Numbered from the stretch's first letter, positions 12,588 through 24,221 are shown. The stretch is 64,000 bases of DNA from Coptis chinensis (GCA_015680905.1 CM027380.1:36200001-36264000); one strand, 5' to 3'. Translations and numbers: made by a program. The notes: generated by a model from the letters alone, not told the origin.

Positions 12588-12895
12588 TGAACAATGAATG
12601 TTCATAGTCATGAGCTATGAATATTCTTTGTTCATACCACAATTAGACTATGAACAATGATTATTCATAGTTATGAGCTATGAACATTCTTTGTTCATAT
12701 CACAATTGGACTATGAACAGTGATTTTTCATAGCTCGGTAGCTATGAACACTCATTATTCATAGCTCATAGCTTTGAACAATGAGTGTTCATACTCCATA
12801 TTGTACTTACTATGGACAATCAATGTTCATAGTCATGATCGAGCTATGAATATTCTTTGTTCATACCACAATTGAACTATGAACATTGATTATAT
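12588..12895. repeat. TTCATAG palindromic repeat array 3
   Basis: Same modules as the other arrays, slightly longer, closing tandem unit 2. Its first 125 bp are about 95% identical by eye to the reverse complement of 59766-59888. From 12896 to 13015 the sequence is AT-rich with no visible feature. Confidence 0.75.
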
Positions 12896-13015
12896 ACTAT
12901 TTGATTTCAAAAGCAAATTTATTTTTCATTCGAATATATTGATTCACTTAACTCAACTTGTATGCTTATTAATTAGATATGGCAATGCAATGGGCAAATG
13001 AGATGGACAATGTTC

Positions 13016-14290
13016 TTATTGATACATTCCATAACAAGCTACTTCTAGGTAATAAGAATGAGAATGGATTTCTTCCAATACCAAAAGAGTGTGCAAAGGA
13101 TCGACTGGACTATTAGTCATGTAACAAATGAAGACCTTACAATGGATAACATGCAATGAAGACCTAGCGCCTAGAGACCGCCTAGGCAGCCGCCTAAACT
13201 GATTTTTAAAACAGTGGACATATTCCATGGCCAAATGCCTTGCTGTCCATTTTACTAGTTCATGGGCTTGGCTATTAAGATTCCTAGGAATCCAAAATAA
13301 GTTACAGGGAGAACAACTATCTAGAACAGTGATGGTGTCCTTGACAATCGCTTGCATCCTCCAGTTAGCTTTCTCTGGGTTTAGTAATCCCAGGATCACT
13401 TGCTGGAAATCTCCTTGTAGTCTGACAAACTTGATCCCTTCTTTCTTTCCCAGTATCGTACCCACCTTAGCAGCCATGCACTCAGCCTCTTCAGGAGATC
13501 CCGCACTGAACTCCTTGCAAGCTATTGCCACTATCCTCCCATCTCCATCAGAATGGCTCTAGCAGCTCCCTCCCTAGTATCCCTGTAATTTGGTTCATTG
13601 TGCCTCCCAAAATTTCAATATCGCAGTCCTCCTTCCAAAAAACTGCCAAGCCCCATTTACTACCATCAGCATCCACACAAAAGCTTCTCCCATATTTAAT
13701 CATCTTCCCTATAGTTGCAATCCTTCTACTACCCACCTTTGTTTATGCTAAACATATAACATCCGGCTAGTGTTCTCGGATGTGGCCCTCTAGAGATCGA
13801 ACAGCCATGTTGGTGCCAATCCCACGTCAATTCCAGGCCATCATTAAAACAGAGGCAGCTATTGAGGAATATCCATAGTAAAAGTCCCCCCACTTTTCAC
13901 TCTCCGGCTACCTTCTCCTAGCTTTTTGAGAATCTTGGCTTGGGGTAAATCCTCACTGCACTAGAACTTATCAGATTCGCAGTCCTCCCATGGTTTGTCC
14001 TCCTCAGACTTCCCCTCTTGATTCATCTAGGTATCAGGATCATCCACCATTACCTTCCCTTTAGCCTTTTTTGCCTTCGCTTTGTCCTCTCCCGTCTTAC
14101 TATTACTCTCCTCATCACTAGTGAGTAGATTGATGACAGTAACCATTTTTACCTTTGTTTCTTGGAAATATCCTATTTTACCTGTGAAAGCCAAGCTTTT
14201 AAAATTCTGCTCATCCTTTCCATAGTCCACCACCGAGATTTTGTCATCTTCCATTGCATTATCTCTTTTCACCCTGGTTTCCAAAAGAGC
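13016..14290 (-). pseudogene. LINE (non-LTR retrotransposon) remnant, endonuclease start fused to RNase H
   Basis: On the minus strand, right to left, there is a basic/acidic segment (14284-14027), then an L1-type endonuclease start with PDVICLA-TKVGSRR and GLAVFWKEDCDIEIL (about 13850-13620). Next comes an RNase H-like (RVT_3 type) domain with PEEAECMAAK, LQGDFQQVI and WIPRNLNSQAHELVKW (13530-13190). The reverse transcriptase, normally 1.5-2 kb between them, is absent, so this is an internally deleted copy. Several stops interrupt the endonuclease. No poly-A tail or target duplication was identified. Confidence 0.75.
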
Positions 14291-15255
14291 GCACCTGATT
14301 GCTGTTTCATTATTTATCTTTTCCTCTCTCCTTGTGTTTCTCCACTTCCATCTCGTATTTTCTTCAATCTGATTACCATCACCCAGAGGGAAAGGGCATT
14401 GGAGATCCTTGATTTACGAATTTCTCACCATGATTCTTAGAAAATCAAGATCAAAGCTCAGAAACGAAGTGAATTTTTTCTTTTCTGGTTCAGGATTAGA
14501 TAAAGAAACGCACTATTGGTGCATTGAAAACAGAACAAAATGACTTGAGAATTAAGATGAGTGCCTGGCTATTTTGCCTGGGGATACTCAAATCGTTTCC
14601 AATTCCCAATGAGGGGGCGACTAGTCCACTGCTCCTGTTCATTTCCTTTGGCCACTTACCATTCGCCGAGAATTCAAATAGACTCCCAAAAGATGTATGT
14701 ACTTTGGGCTGAAGATTTGGATCACCGCACTTTTGTTTTAAGCATAGTGAGTGCTTCTTGGCCGGTTCCCGAAGCGAAAGCCCAGCTCCAACCCAGGATG
14801 AATGGTTCCTTCAGCCTACGTTTCTATCATTTCTATCAAGGGCTTGCTGGCTTGTATCCATATTCCGATATAGGGAGTGTGAACAGAAACATAGGGGGCT
14901 TGCAGGCTTGTTCCACAACATGGGTCTCGATTTTTGCAAGTTCACCTCTTTATGGTCGTTGCACTCATATAGTCTCTTGTTTCTGCAGTGACAATCGTAC
15001 TTGTTTGTCCACATTAGATGGCTCTTGCATTGGAGATATTAGTTGCTGCTGCAATAGCTGTTCTTACGCTTCAGATCCTGGTACATACCGACGCCCATGA
15101 TAAATCTTTGAACAATTGCATATCAACTTTACGACTATAGAAGCTATGTATGTTAGTTAGGCCTTTGATCGATCTACTGAAAAAATTATTAAAATAGAAA
15201 ACGTACGAAACCAATCAAACCAAACTACCAACAAACCATAAGGCAGCTTGGTATG
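14291..15255. other. unassigned region left of element B
   Basis: An open stretch on the plus strand (14561-15100, 179 codons) shows no recognisable motif and has low-complexity Ser/Cys-rich composition. A plus-strand segment at 15021-15100 would encode a hydrophobic peptide with LEILVAAAIAVLTLQIL, possibly an exon fragment. I do not recognise either. Confidence 0.3.
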
Positions 15256-15260
15256 GTAGA

Positions 15261-16795
15261 TGATAAAACATAAAATGAATGATTTTACCTACGAAATAAA
15301 GCGATGAAACTTACAAACGCAAGTAAAACTAAAACTATTTATGATCCTATGCTTATCAAAGATTTCTACTCTCAATCCTATGAGATATAGTGGAGTAGAG
15401 TGATTCGTTCCACTCCTAGTCCTTCCGCATGCTGTGTTATCACGTGTAATTACTCTACTTAAGGTCTAATGAGAGATTTACGAAAAGGCAACTAGACTAC
15501 GATGCAACTACCCACAAGATGCAACTAGTCGGTTATCAAAATAACTAAGGGAATGCTACGTTGATTCGATGATAAGGAGTTAGAGGGGATTGATTCCACC
15601 TTAACTCGACTTAATCCTATTAACGATGAATCGTCGTAATCCGAATTGAACTGCTTCGCAGAACAATTGGTTCTTCCTAATCCCTAATTACACATGACAT
15701 TCCTACCAATTCATAACTAGCATGTGAACGATTAAACCCATTCTCATGGTGAACTAATCGTTTCTAGAGTGGAAAGGAAATTACGACGATTCTACGATAG
15801 TCGAATCAAGCTTTCATCAAGGCTTCTCAACCCCTAATGGAGGTTTAGCCGAGAATCATTACGCAATCATTTCCGATTAAAGTTAAACTAAACGTGATAT
15901 AAAGAATTGAAATTTACTAATCTAAATTAAACAATAATTAAAATCTAATTAATAACTAAGAATTGAATAACAAGTAGTAAATGAATCAGATCTAACACAA
16001 ATGTAAATGACAAGAATCGAAATTTAACAACTAGCTATTTTATTAATCAAACTAATTAAGAGTAATGATTCTAATAGTTTAATCTAAAACAAGAATTGGA
16101 TTTGAAATTAAACTTAATTAAAACAATTAAATCTAGATCTAGAAGCTATTCTAATGACTACTTTCTATTCTAAGCTCCTTTATTTTCTAACCTAAAAATC
16201 TACTATTCTCTACTAAAAAATCTACCATTAACAAAGAGCTAAGCTTTTGTTTTTATACTTTCAGATCCAAAAATCGTGCATGGGCTTGGAGCCATGTTTT
16301 GGGCCAGAGAATCAGGCCCAAAACCCAATTCTTTCAGTCCAAAAAGGCCTCTTCAGCTGCAGTTAGCTTCAATAGACGTTTCGTCCACTTTTGCTTCTCT
16401 GATTGGATCACGGCTTAAACCATTGGAAAGCTCTTTTCGAGCCGGTCGTTTTGACATAAGGTAGGCCCCATTCCGAGGTCTGAGTCCAAAGATATGGCCT
16501 TCGGAAGTTCTGCTGACTTTGTGTGCTGTTTATGCCCGCGTCGACTTTTCAGCTTTTGACCGGGCTTTAGAAAGGCTTTGTATTCTTGAATCTTGGTCTT
16601 TAATCACAGAACTCCTTAGTAACTGACCTTTGCCCCTTTATCTCGCTAAAGTGGCACATTTCTGCACATAATAGACTTTGAAGCCTGAAATGCATAAAAA
16701 CACGTAATCAGTGTTAACTCTTAATTATTACTCACATAATTGGTCTAAAAGTATGTCCATTCTGGGGTTAAAACTACAGTTTTGGGCTCTTATCA
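15261..16795 (-). repeat. 3' LTR of element B
   Basis: This 1535-bp LTR starts TGATAAAACATAAAATG and ends GGGCTCTTATCA. It is nearly identical to the partner at 26350-27888; visible differences include ACCCAC/ACCTAC, AATGC/AATCC and a small cluster at 15649-15660. The minus-strand TATA-like site lies near 16251-16257. Confidence 0.93.
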
Positions 16796-16838
16796 AACCA
16801 CCCCAAAACAGCATTTTGCTTGTCCTCAAGCAAAGATG
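16796..16838 (-). other. polypurine tract and stem-loop of element B
   Basis: Read on the minus strand, the hairpin word TGCTTGAGGACAAGCA is followed by AAATGCTG and the purine-rich GTTTTGGGGTGGTT, which abuts the LTR. The polypurine tract primes plus-strand DNA synthesis in LTR retrotransposons. A similar module stands at the same place in element A. Confidence 0.8.
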
Positions 16839-18400
16839 AGAAATTATAATAAGTGACCAAAAATGGAGTTCTAACTACTCGTTTACTGAGTCGCGATTGC
16901 ATTGACCATATCAACAAGGCCTTAAACCACTAGGAATTCCTAGTGGACGAAGTTATAGCCTCGTGAGAGTTTTCCAAAGAAGGTACTCACAAACTTCATC
17001 TATACTACAACGACTAAGAAATAAAACTATTGTTTCCTTATTCATGCTCCAAATTATCTATACCTCTCATTAGCAATGTATATAGAGTAATCAAGTCGAA
17101 ACCTAAGCTAATATATGCATAATAATCAATCATCTACTATAAACATATATACAATGAGTAATACTATGAAATGCAATAGCAGGTCCATTTCTGAGACTCA
17201 GAATAGCGTCCTAAGTAGGTTCTCACAATAATAGTCAAGATACAACACTCTGATTTTTCCACTCAAGTTTATTTACTCTAGTTGCTGATGGGGCACACTT
17301 TACCTTACAATCTCAATGACAACAAGGAAGCCGGAGTCGATCAAACACATCTGCCACTTACTATCACACTAACCTATTCCTAATTGAGCTAGAGGTCTTT
17401 ATTAGGTGTTGCAGGGATTAGGAGATGGTTTAAGAAGGAAGGAAATGGATATTCAAAAGGACAAGTCTGAGATAATAGAGTCTTCATATTATGTAACTTA
17501 GAGAAAACCTTGTTATTTTCTTTTGCTTCTATACTTTGTTTCCATCCTTAGCCATATTTTTTCCTTTTTCTTTACTTTGGCTTTTGACTCCCTTTTATTT
17601 TTTTTTTGGAGTTTTTATTTTATTTCTATTTCTATTTTTCTTTTCTTTGGATGGAAACTTATTTTCTTTATTTTCTGAAGCAATTAACTAACTTTTGTTT
17701 ACACAGGTTTTTCTCTTCTTCTTTCTTCCTCATTCTATTCTCAGACTTATCTTAATTAGGTAGGTTGAATATTATTATTTTTTTTTTATTTTGTAACAGG
17801 GTAAAGGATTTGTGGTTTATGAAAGGCTAAAGAAAGGCTTAGAGGGGCGACTAGCGGAAAATAATTCATAGGTTTGAATTTCTGGCTATATCGATCCAAA
17901 GAGGGCCTAAATTCTCGCTTAGGATATGGTTTAGTGATCAAGCAAGTGGACGTGTGATATCTCTATCCGGATTTTACTTCTCCCTTGTGTCATTTCTCAA
18001 ATGTTTAATTTCAATAAGGCTTTAGGCTATATTCTCACAGGATTTGTAGAATAAGTACTCTAGCCTAGATTTCAGAAACTTACTGCTAACAATCATCGAT
18101 ACTCATGTAATATATTTATAAATAGATGCAAAGATTATTACCTACATATTAACTTATGTTTCTAAAAATTATTCTGATGCAAAAGCTACGTGAGATTTCT
18201 AGATTGTTAAGAGCATAGAGAAGGAAAACAATACCACTATTCCTAAGTGTATAACATGAACTTATTTATTTATATTTTTGAATTTTTAAAATTTTAACTA
18301 GAAAACAAATGCATATTAACTCTATCTATATCCTAACAGATTCCTTAATTACACGTGTTTCTATGCCCCCCCCAAACAAGAAGCATGCGTTGTCCTCAAA
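16839..18400 (-). other. conserved 3' non-coding block of element B
   Basis: This holds no credible ORF yet aligns for most of its length with 43640-45180 of element A. Shared landmarks include the perfect palindrome CCACTAGGAATTCCTAGTGG (16936-16955), TATAGCCTCGTGAGAGTTTTCC, GTAGGTTCTCACA, TAGAGGTCTTTATTAGGTGTT and GGCTATATCGATCCAAAGA. The stretch 17500-17800 is a pyrimidine-rich run on the plus strand. It ends with a second PPT-like module at 18366-18400. Confidence 0.75.
18366..18400 (-). other. internal PPT-like module of element B
   Basis: On the minus strand, GCTTTGAGGACAACG is followed by GTTTGGGGGGGG, the same order as the terminal hairpin plus PPT but about 1.57 kb further inside. 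Element A has the counterpart at 45159-45200. Confidence 0.55.
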
Positions 18401-18620
18401 GCATTTAAATAAAGAGGGTAAGAAAAATACCATTGAAACGCGTGAAATTCAGGGATATCTGCAAAACAAAGTTAGAACGTACTAATATAGGAAATAAAAA
18501 CTGACGCAACTCTATACGAGTTCTACCCATTATGGGGTTAACAAGAATGAAATTGCTTGGGACATAAGCAGACACTAACTAGAATGAAAACTTACCTTAT
18601 CTCCCGTATTACTCATCATC

Positions 18621-19540
18621 TTACTCATCCTCTTCTTCCATAAAGAAGTGAGGTTCCTTTGCGTCCTGCCATGCCATGATAATTTGCCAGGCTTCCCGCC
18701 ATTTATCATCTATTATTGCTAACCTATTAAGAGCCACTTGGTCTGATGGGGTGTAGGGTGCAACCTGATGAGGTTGTATCCTCCACCCTTGCCAAGTCAT
18801 TGCGACGGAAGGATCAAATAATACTATTGGTGGGTCGCGCATCGCGGTCGACCGTAATCTAATCCGTGAAACGTGTACAAAAATAGGAAAGAAACATAGC
18901 ATAATCACGAAAACTAGAACGGGCATAAGAAGGAACTTATGCCTCATGCTATGGGATCGAGCTAAACTAGACATCAAGGTTCGGGAAGGTCATGACACAT
19001 ACGTCCCCGGGCTAAAGCAAGGAAAACGCGCAAAGTGGCATCATTCACGTAAGAAAACGCCATTCCCCTAAAATGTTTAGTATGATCCAAAACATAACAG
19101 TTCCTATGTTCATGGACAGGCTACCAAAAGCGGCGTTATAGTCCCCTGGTCCTCGATATCGAAAATGCCTGCGCCGTATGCGACTCATGCAAGAACTTCG
19201 TAAGTGTAGACATACATATTATCTACCCAATAGCACCATGGGTCTTGTATTTCAGCGGGCATAGCAAGTCCAAGAACAAATGCTAGCAAGAACACGGTAA
19301 TTTCCATTGGTTCATTATCAATGTTGATGGAGAACACTTGTTCTCCATCCGGTCTTTCAAAGAAAATGCAGTTATCGTAAAAATAAGATACTAGTGTTGG
19401 AGAATAAAGTGCATCGTCTTACCATAAGCGGCTCCCAGCCAAACGTATGTGATCGCCTCTCAAAAACAAGCACCATAAGTAGTGCTTTGGAACAAATCTT
19501 CGAAAGACTGTTCCGGTATCAATGTTGGAGATGTCATCTC
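18621..19540 (-). pseudogene. post-pol ORF 2 of element B (decayed)
   Basis: Scattered frames on the minus strand match ORF c of element A: IPEQSFEDL near 19540, YSPTLVSYFYD near 19400, a GTVMFWIILNILGEW stretch near 19100, and a final open 118-codon piece (18977-18621). That piece has a hydrophobic segment (LLMPVLVFVIMLCFFPIFV) and the C-terminal motif WQDAKEPHFF with an acidic tail. The family resembles the putative plant transposon protein domain found in Athila-type elements at the env position. Function is unknown. Several indels and stops make it a pseudogene. Confidence 0.6.
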
Positions 19541-20344
19541 AAACTTACGCTCTGGAATAGCTGCGAATGATCCAGATACTTCCTGCAGAAAACTGGAAAT
19601 TTTTCTATCCACGAAAGTCAGGGTGCGAGTGCGCTCTGAATAGTTGGAATTTCCAGTGTTTGAGCGTGGGTCGGCGCCAGCTTAGCGCTGAAAAGCGCCT
19701 CGACAAAAAATTCAGAAAAAAATATGCAGAGCGCGAGTGCGCTCGGAGTTGCTGAAACTCGGAAAATGAGCCAAAACGTGGGAATCGTGGGAGTGAAAGG
19801 TGAATGATGGAGTTTAGGTGTAGTGTGAGTTGTGAGTGTATAATGTATGAAGTTTATATAGGTTTTAAGTTGCTAAAACGGATCGGGAAGTTGCCAAAAC
19901 TAATTACGGCAGTTTCCGGAAATCCTAAAATTTCCAAACCCGAAAACGGAAATAACTCATTATCTTGATTCTAATTCAAACCTAGTATCTTTTAGGTTGA
20001 ATTTATGATAGAATCTACCTATTTAATCTAGATTTCATCCTACCCTTATACTTATTCCTGGATATGCTTAATCGGCCATATTTTCACCTTGACTCCGCAA
20101 TAAATTCTAACACGAGGGTTATATAAAAATCATGCTGGAATAGATAAAACCACCCCTAAACAATTTGGGAAGGTGGGATCAATATGAGATAACCACGCAT
20201 AATAAAAATAACCGCATTATATTAAAATTTTCATTCGGAGTACATTTCACTACAAAATTCAAATTACGGAAATAAAACTTACATTAAAATAAATAACAAT
20301 AATGAAACTACAAATAAACATAAAAACATCAAACGATGCTATCC
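19541..20344. other. non-coding spacer of element B
   Basis: 19640-19755 carries GC-rich words (GAGTGCGCTC, GGCGCCAGC, GCGCGAGTGCGCTCGG) upstream of post-pol ORF 2, like the leader motifs. 19760-20340 is AT-rich with nothing else recognised. Confidence 0.55.
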
Positions 20345-21530
20345 CTAACTACTCCGGTACTGGTAGCGGAGGGCACACGGTCCGGAGACTGCTCCTGGGC
20401 TCCTGATGGGCCAGCACCATTCGTCCTTCGGCGACGACACTCTCGTCCTTCGGCGACGACGCTCATGCCTCGATGGTGTGTCCTCAGAAGGAGAGTCCCC
20501 GTGAGGTGGGAATCGTGTAAGCATCTCTTCCTGGAACTGGCGCTGAGCTTCTAGCTCGGCCCTCATCTGTTCCCATCTCTCATCCTCTCTCTGTGTATGG
20601 ATCTCGAAGTTATGATGCATCGTTGCCTGTCGAGTCCGGAGGTCTTCGCAGATGGTGTTGAGCGAACGCATGCCACGATGAATCACAGCTATGCGTTCTG
20701 CGTCTGACCAACACCTCTCCAAGGCATCCGCATCAAAACAAGTTAAATCCTCCTCATCCTCTGAGGCATTCTAATTTCCCCCAGCCTCCTCGGCATTCTG
20801 ATCTCCACCATCCTCTTCTTCTTCTTCTCTATCCTCAGCCAACCTCCAAACTCGTTGGACACACTCCTTATAGATGCGAGGGTTACGGTGTAGGGTGATG
20901 TAAGTCCTATCGATCGCCTTGAGAAATGCTCTCAACTTCAACATGATCTTGGTTATCAACACGGGGAGAGGGGCAACAGACTTCCCTACTCCCCTAATCA
21001 TGCTAAGTAAAACTCCAAGATGCAGAAACTCATACTTCGCTCCTAGAGTATCCATAATATGTGGAGGCAGTTCAGGCCGATGTCGCCGACCTTCTCCTTC
21101 CCCAGACGCCCGACCAATCCATCGAAATGCAGTTCACCGGTGGTTGGTCCTGGGGGAAGCTTCGACGAACACAATGCGACCTCGCATTGTAGTTCCCTTC
21201 AGTAACTGTCTCGTTCATCAATGGCTCTACCCCATTATGTTGGGACTCCTGGAACGTGACATCCAAATGGATTCTAGGCGGGATGCCTAGAATCTCAGCC
21301 AACAACCTAGTCGTCACTTCCTTCCTCCTCTTCGCCACCACAACAAAAATCCTCGTCCCTTCCAACTCCCTCGTATTGTAGAACCGTCGGACTAAGTCCT
21401 CGTGGTAATAGGCTTCAGTCGAGTACCACAAGCTATTCCAGTCTCGACTGATCATTTCGTCACCGTAAAACGGCGCAAAGTGGTCGCCTGTAAAAGCTTG
21501 CTCCGCCAAAATTCGGCGTTGTTGAGCCAT
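20345..21530 (-). pseudogene. post-pol ORF 1 of element B (putative plant transposon protein family)
   Basis: The minus strand encodes a protein starting at 21530, with FAPFYGDEMISRDWNSL and YYHEDLVRRFYN near its N-terminus, similar to the A paralogues. The middle region (21055-20771) holds APLPVLITKIM. The C-terminal part (20722-20345) is charged and probably coiled-coil, ending in an Arg-rich segment. A frameshift lies near 21065, an in-frame TAG near 20769 joins two same-frame pieces, and a TAG at 21043-21045 matches one at 49169-49171 in element A. No catalytic motif is seen. It sits between the linker and ORF 2, with GC-rich repeats about 290 bp upstream. Confidence 0.65.
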
Positions 21531-22286
21531 TGGTGTTTGGAATGTAGTGGGGGTTTAAATGGGATGTGGTGGTGGATTGTTAATCGACCAACTGAAGCAA
21601 ACAGTGGTGGTGCGGCAGCAACAAAATTTGGAATTTCCGGTGGTTTTTGCTTATTTAATTTGGTGGAAGTGGTGGTAGGGCGCGTTTGCAGTCGATTTGG
21701 GTTGGGTATTGATTGTGGGCGTGGGTTAATTTAGGTTTTTTTTAGGTTTTGTTTTAAGCTTTGGGCGTTAATGGCGGATTGTGGAAGATGATCGCGACTG
21801 TTGGTGAAGGTAAGGGCGCGGGTGCGCTGTCGGTGGGCGTGGGTTGGGCCCAAGCCCAAATCGAAATTTGTGATTTTTTTTTATTTTTCGCAAAACTTCA
21901 AATCAAAATTGCCGCTTCGTTACCGGTCCGATTTTTGCGAATGAGTTATGGAAATGATCAGGAGAGAATTTCCAATCCAATGATCCATAAAACACTCTAT
22001 TCCGACCGTGGATGACATATAAGATAGTGGAAAACGCCTCGAAGTGCGTGCATGATGTACGTTATGCGAACAATTGGACTCTAAAATCATGGATTATGTC
22101 AACCCGAATCGTAATACAATTAAACGACCTAAGCAACTGTAATGGGACATAAACATTCTAGGACGGAAACACGAACACCCCACCCCCAAACAAATTTTTT
22201 ACAACGGAGCTTAGAAAATTTGTTTTTAGCAGTGGGTCTTTTAAAGTCCGATTCCCGAGACTTCCTATATTACTATGTTTATTCTT

Positions 22287-22317
<31 letters not shown>

Positions 22318-22580
22318 TTTTAATTTTAAAAAGAAAACAATAAACAAGAATGACATAATTCACCCCATAGAGAAACATGACTCAAAAATCCGAGAAAACA
22401 TACAAGAGTGGAAAACGTGAATTATGTTTAAACGTGGACTTAGGATCCGGTACTTACAGCCACACACTCCGTAGGGAGGGCCCGGTTACCTTAATGGTGC
22501 ACTCACCAATATATGGAAATGAAAGGAAATGCACCAAACACAAAAGTTGAATCGTTTATAGTCAGATACTCGAGACTTAT
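21531..22580 (-). other. spacer with pol-deletion junction in element B
   Basis: This covers the sequence between the protease linker and post-pol ORF 1. 21800-21850 holds GGGCGCGGGTGCGCTGTC-like words; 21900-22010 resembles 49960-50070 of element A; 22425-22500 resembles 50980-51070 of A, which lies just after integrase. All RT, RNase H and integrase sequence is absent. Confidence 0.65.
22287..22313. repeat. (TA)n microsatellite
   Basis: An uninterrupted TA dinucleotide run of about 13 units inside the element B spacer, followed by T/A-rich sequence. Confidence 0.95.
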
Positions 22581-23462
22581 CTAAACATATGTATGAACAT
22601 GCAGTTTATCATATATCAACAACCGAAATAGTTGTAGATCATTCCATAAATAAATATCACAGAAAACATATCCAAACACAATCAAGCACCAAGATTTCCT
22701 ATGACGTAACCTAGTAAAATGAAAGCGAAGTTGGATAACCCTATTACTTAACCTAGCATGCACCTTTTTTTTCATTTTTGAACGAGAGGGCGTCCTAGTG
22801 AATAAGTGTGGAAGAGTGAATAGTTGTGGAGAATATGGTGGATATGGGTAAGTTGTAGAAGGAAAGCATGGAAAAAATGAGGATGTGGGTTTAGCACAAA
22901 ACTCATTCATAGTGTAGGTAGGGACTGTCTCAAGTCTGAAAGTGAAGGTGTCACACGCTTTTGTCTTCTGAAGTATTTGTTTACTAGGTGAATTTAAAAA
23001 ATTATGAAGCACAGAAGAAACAACAGGATCGAGTGCAAACTCGAGATTCCTTTGAAAGGGTGGAAGGAGGGGAGATGAGGTGGATGTTGTGGAAAGTAGT
23101 TCTTGATAGGGTGAATTATCACCTGCTCTAAGAAACTCATCGAATTGCTCATCTAGATTGGTCATATCCTCGTTACTATGATAGTCCTTTACATCTTTGA
23201 GAAAGTCATCTATCTCATCCTCATTCGTAATATGTGTATCGACTAGTGTAGGGATGGAAATGTTGGAGTCTGAACTTCCAAAGGAAAGAAATTTGGGCAT
23301 ATGATTATCCGGGAATGTGTTGTTGAAATAATCTCGAGCAAAGCTCTCGATCATGCTAACCTCTCCATCCATAGACGAATCGGGTAACTGTGTCTTTGTT
23401 TTAAAAACATTGACTTCAATAGCAAGATGGCTAAAAGACATGGACATTGAACCATCGCGCAA
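22581..23462 (-). CDS. post-protease linker remnant of element B pol
   Basis: This open frame of 293 codons has MSMSFSHLAIEVNVF near the start, FARDYFNNTF and an acidic middle (DEIDDFLKDVKDY). It matches the segment between protease and RT in Athila pol; element A has the counterpart at 54149-54350 (MTLSFENL, HDYFTNSF). In an intact element RT would follow; here the frame runs into unrelated sequence and stops. It is a truncated pol fragment, not an independent gene. Confidence 0.6.
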   Translation of the reverse strand: MRDGSMSMSFSHLAIEVNVFKTKTQLPDSSMDGEVSMIESFARDYFNNTFPDNHMPKFLSFGSSDSNISIPTLVDTHITNEDEIDDFLKDVKDYHSNEDMTNLDEQFDEFLRAGDNSPYQELLSTTSTSSPLLPPFQRNLEFALDPVVSSVLHNFLNSPSKQILQKTKACDTFTFRLETVPTYTMNEFCAKPTSSFFPCFPSTTYPYPPYSPQLFTLPHLFTRTPSRSKMKKKVHARLSNRVIQLRFHFTRLRHRKSWCLIVFGYVFCDIYLWNDLQLFRLLIYDKLHVHTYV

Positions 23463-23535
23463 TTAATGAGCGCATTGGCGGTTGCCGGAAAGGACGCCCT
23501 AAGATGATCGGACACCCAGTCGATTAATCGACTTA

Positions 23536-24221
23536 TTAGTCGAGGATGACAAAATCAGCCGAATAGTAAAAATCCTGAATTTTTACCAGAACATTTTCGA
23601 CGATACCCTTAGGATACTTAATAGACCGATCAGCTAATTGCAACATCATTTTAGTGGGTTGCATCTCGTCTAGACCTATTTGTCTATACAAATAAAATGG
23701 GAGTAAGTTAACGCTAGCCCCTAAGTCTAATAACGCGGTTGTCATATAAGAATCTCCTAAGGTGCATTGTATGCAATGGGGGACTACCGTGGTCCTTGTA
23801 CTTAAAAATTCCATTATGTTCGGATAAAGTTGGGAATTGTTACGTTAAAAGCGCTTTTTGGTATATTGGTCTTACGCCTAGTAGTACACAATTCCTTAAG
23901 AAACTTAGCATGGTGTGGTAGCTTTTTTATAGCTTCGAGGAAGGGAAGGTTTATAGTTAGATTCTTGAAAACATCCCTAATCTCCTCATAATTTGTATCC
24001 CTAGTTAACACGGCTAATTTTTGTGGAAACGACGGTTTCTGTTTATATTTAGCAATGGTATCACCTGGATGTTTAACCGTGGCTTTCTGTTTCTTAGGTT
24101 GTGTTGTAACTGGTACCTCTACAGTGGTAGGCTCTTCAGTTTCTATTTCGGTATCTAGTAAAATAGCGGGTAGGGCGATCGGTAGGGTAACTATAGGCAT
24201 AGTTACTTTGTTATCAACCAC
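23536..24221 (-). pseudogene. pro: protease region of element B
   Basis: Two overlapping frames (24221-23814 and 23814-23536) encode the gag-protease junction and the aspartic protease. Motifs in order: FKNLTINLPFLEAIKKLP, HAKFLKELCTTRR, TTALLDLGASVNLLP, and LADRSIKYPKGIVENVLVK. The active site reads D-L-G instead of D-T-G. A frameshift near 23814 and one near 24250, which separates it from gag, prevent a gag-protease polyprotein. Confidence 0.75.

Larger units (their letters stand above)
9113..12895 (+). repeat. tandem duplication of a ~1.83-kb unit
   Basis: Unit 1 runs 9113-10946 and unit 2 starts at 10947; the two are highly similar from start to end. Each contains, in order, ATGCTGCTAAG, the TGTTGGGGTTGTCC module, TGACATA sub-repeats, a segment with GGCTCCCTTGGAGCC (10405, 12244) and a TTCATAG array. 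No intact gene is present; short ORFs at 10403 and 11770 are not conserved as proteins. The arrangement resembles duplicated subterminal sequence of a DNA transposon lying downstream of the FAR1-type gene. Confidence 0.8.

Noticed and set aside
9113..12895. Satellite DNA
   Set aside because: Only two full units exist, with complex internal structure. A local tandem duplication of a transposon region fits better.
20336..21734. Plus-strand ORFs at 20336, 20919 and 21402
   Set aside because: They are antisense shadows of post-pol ORF 1 of element B, which has a homologue in element A.
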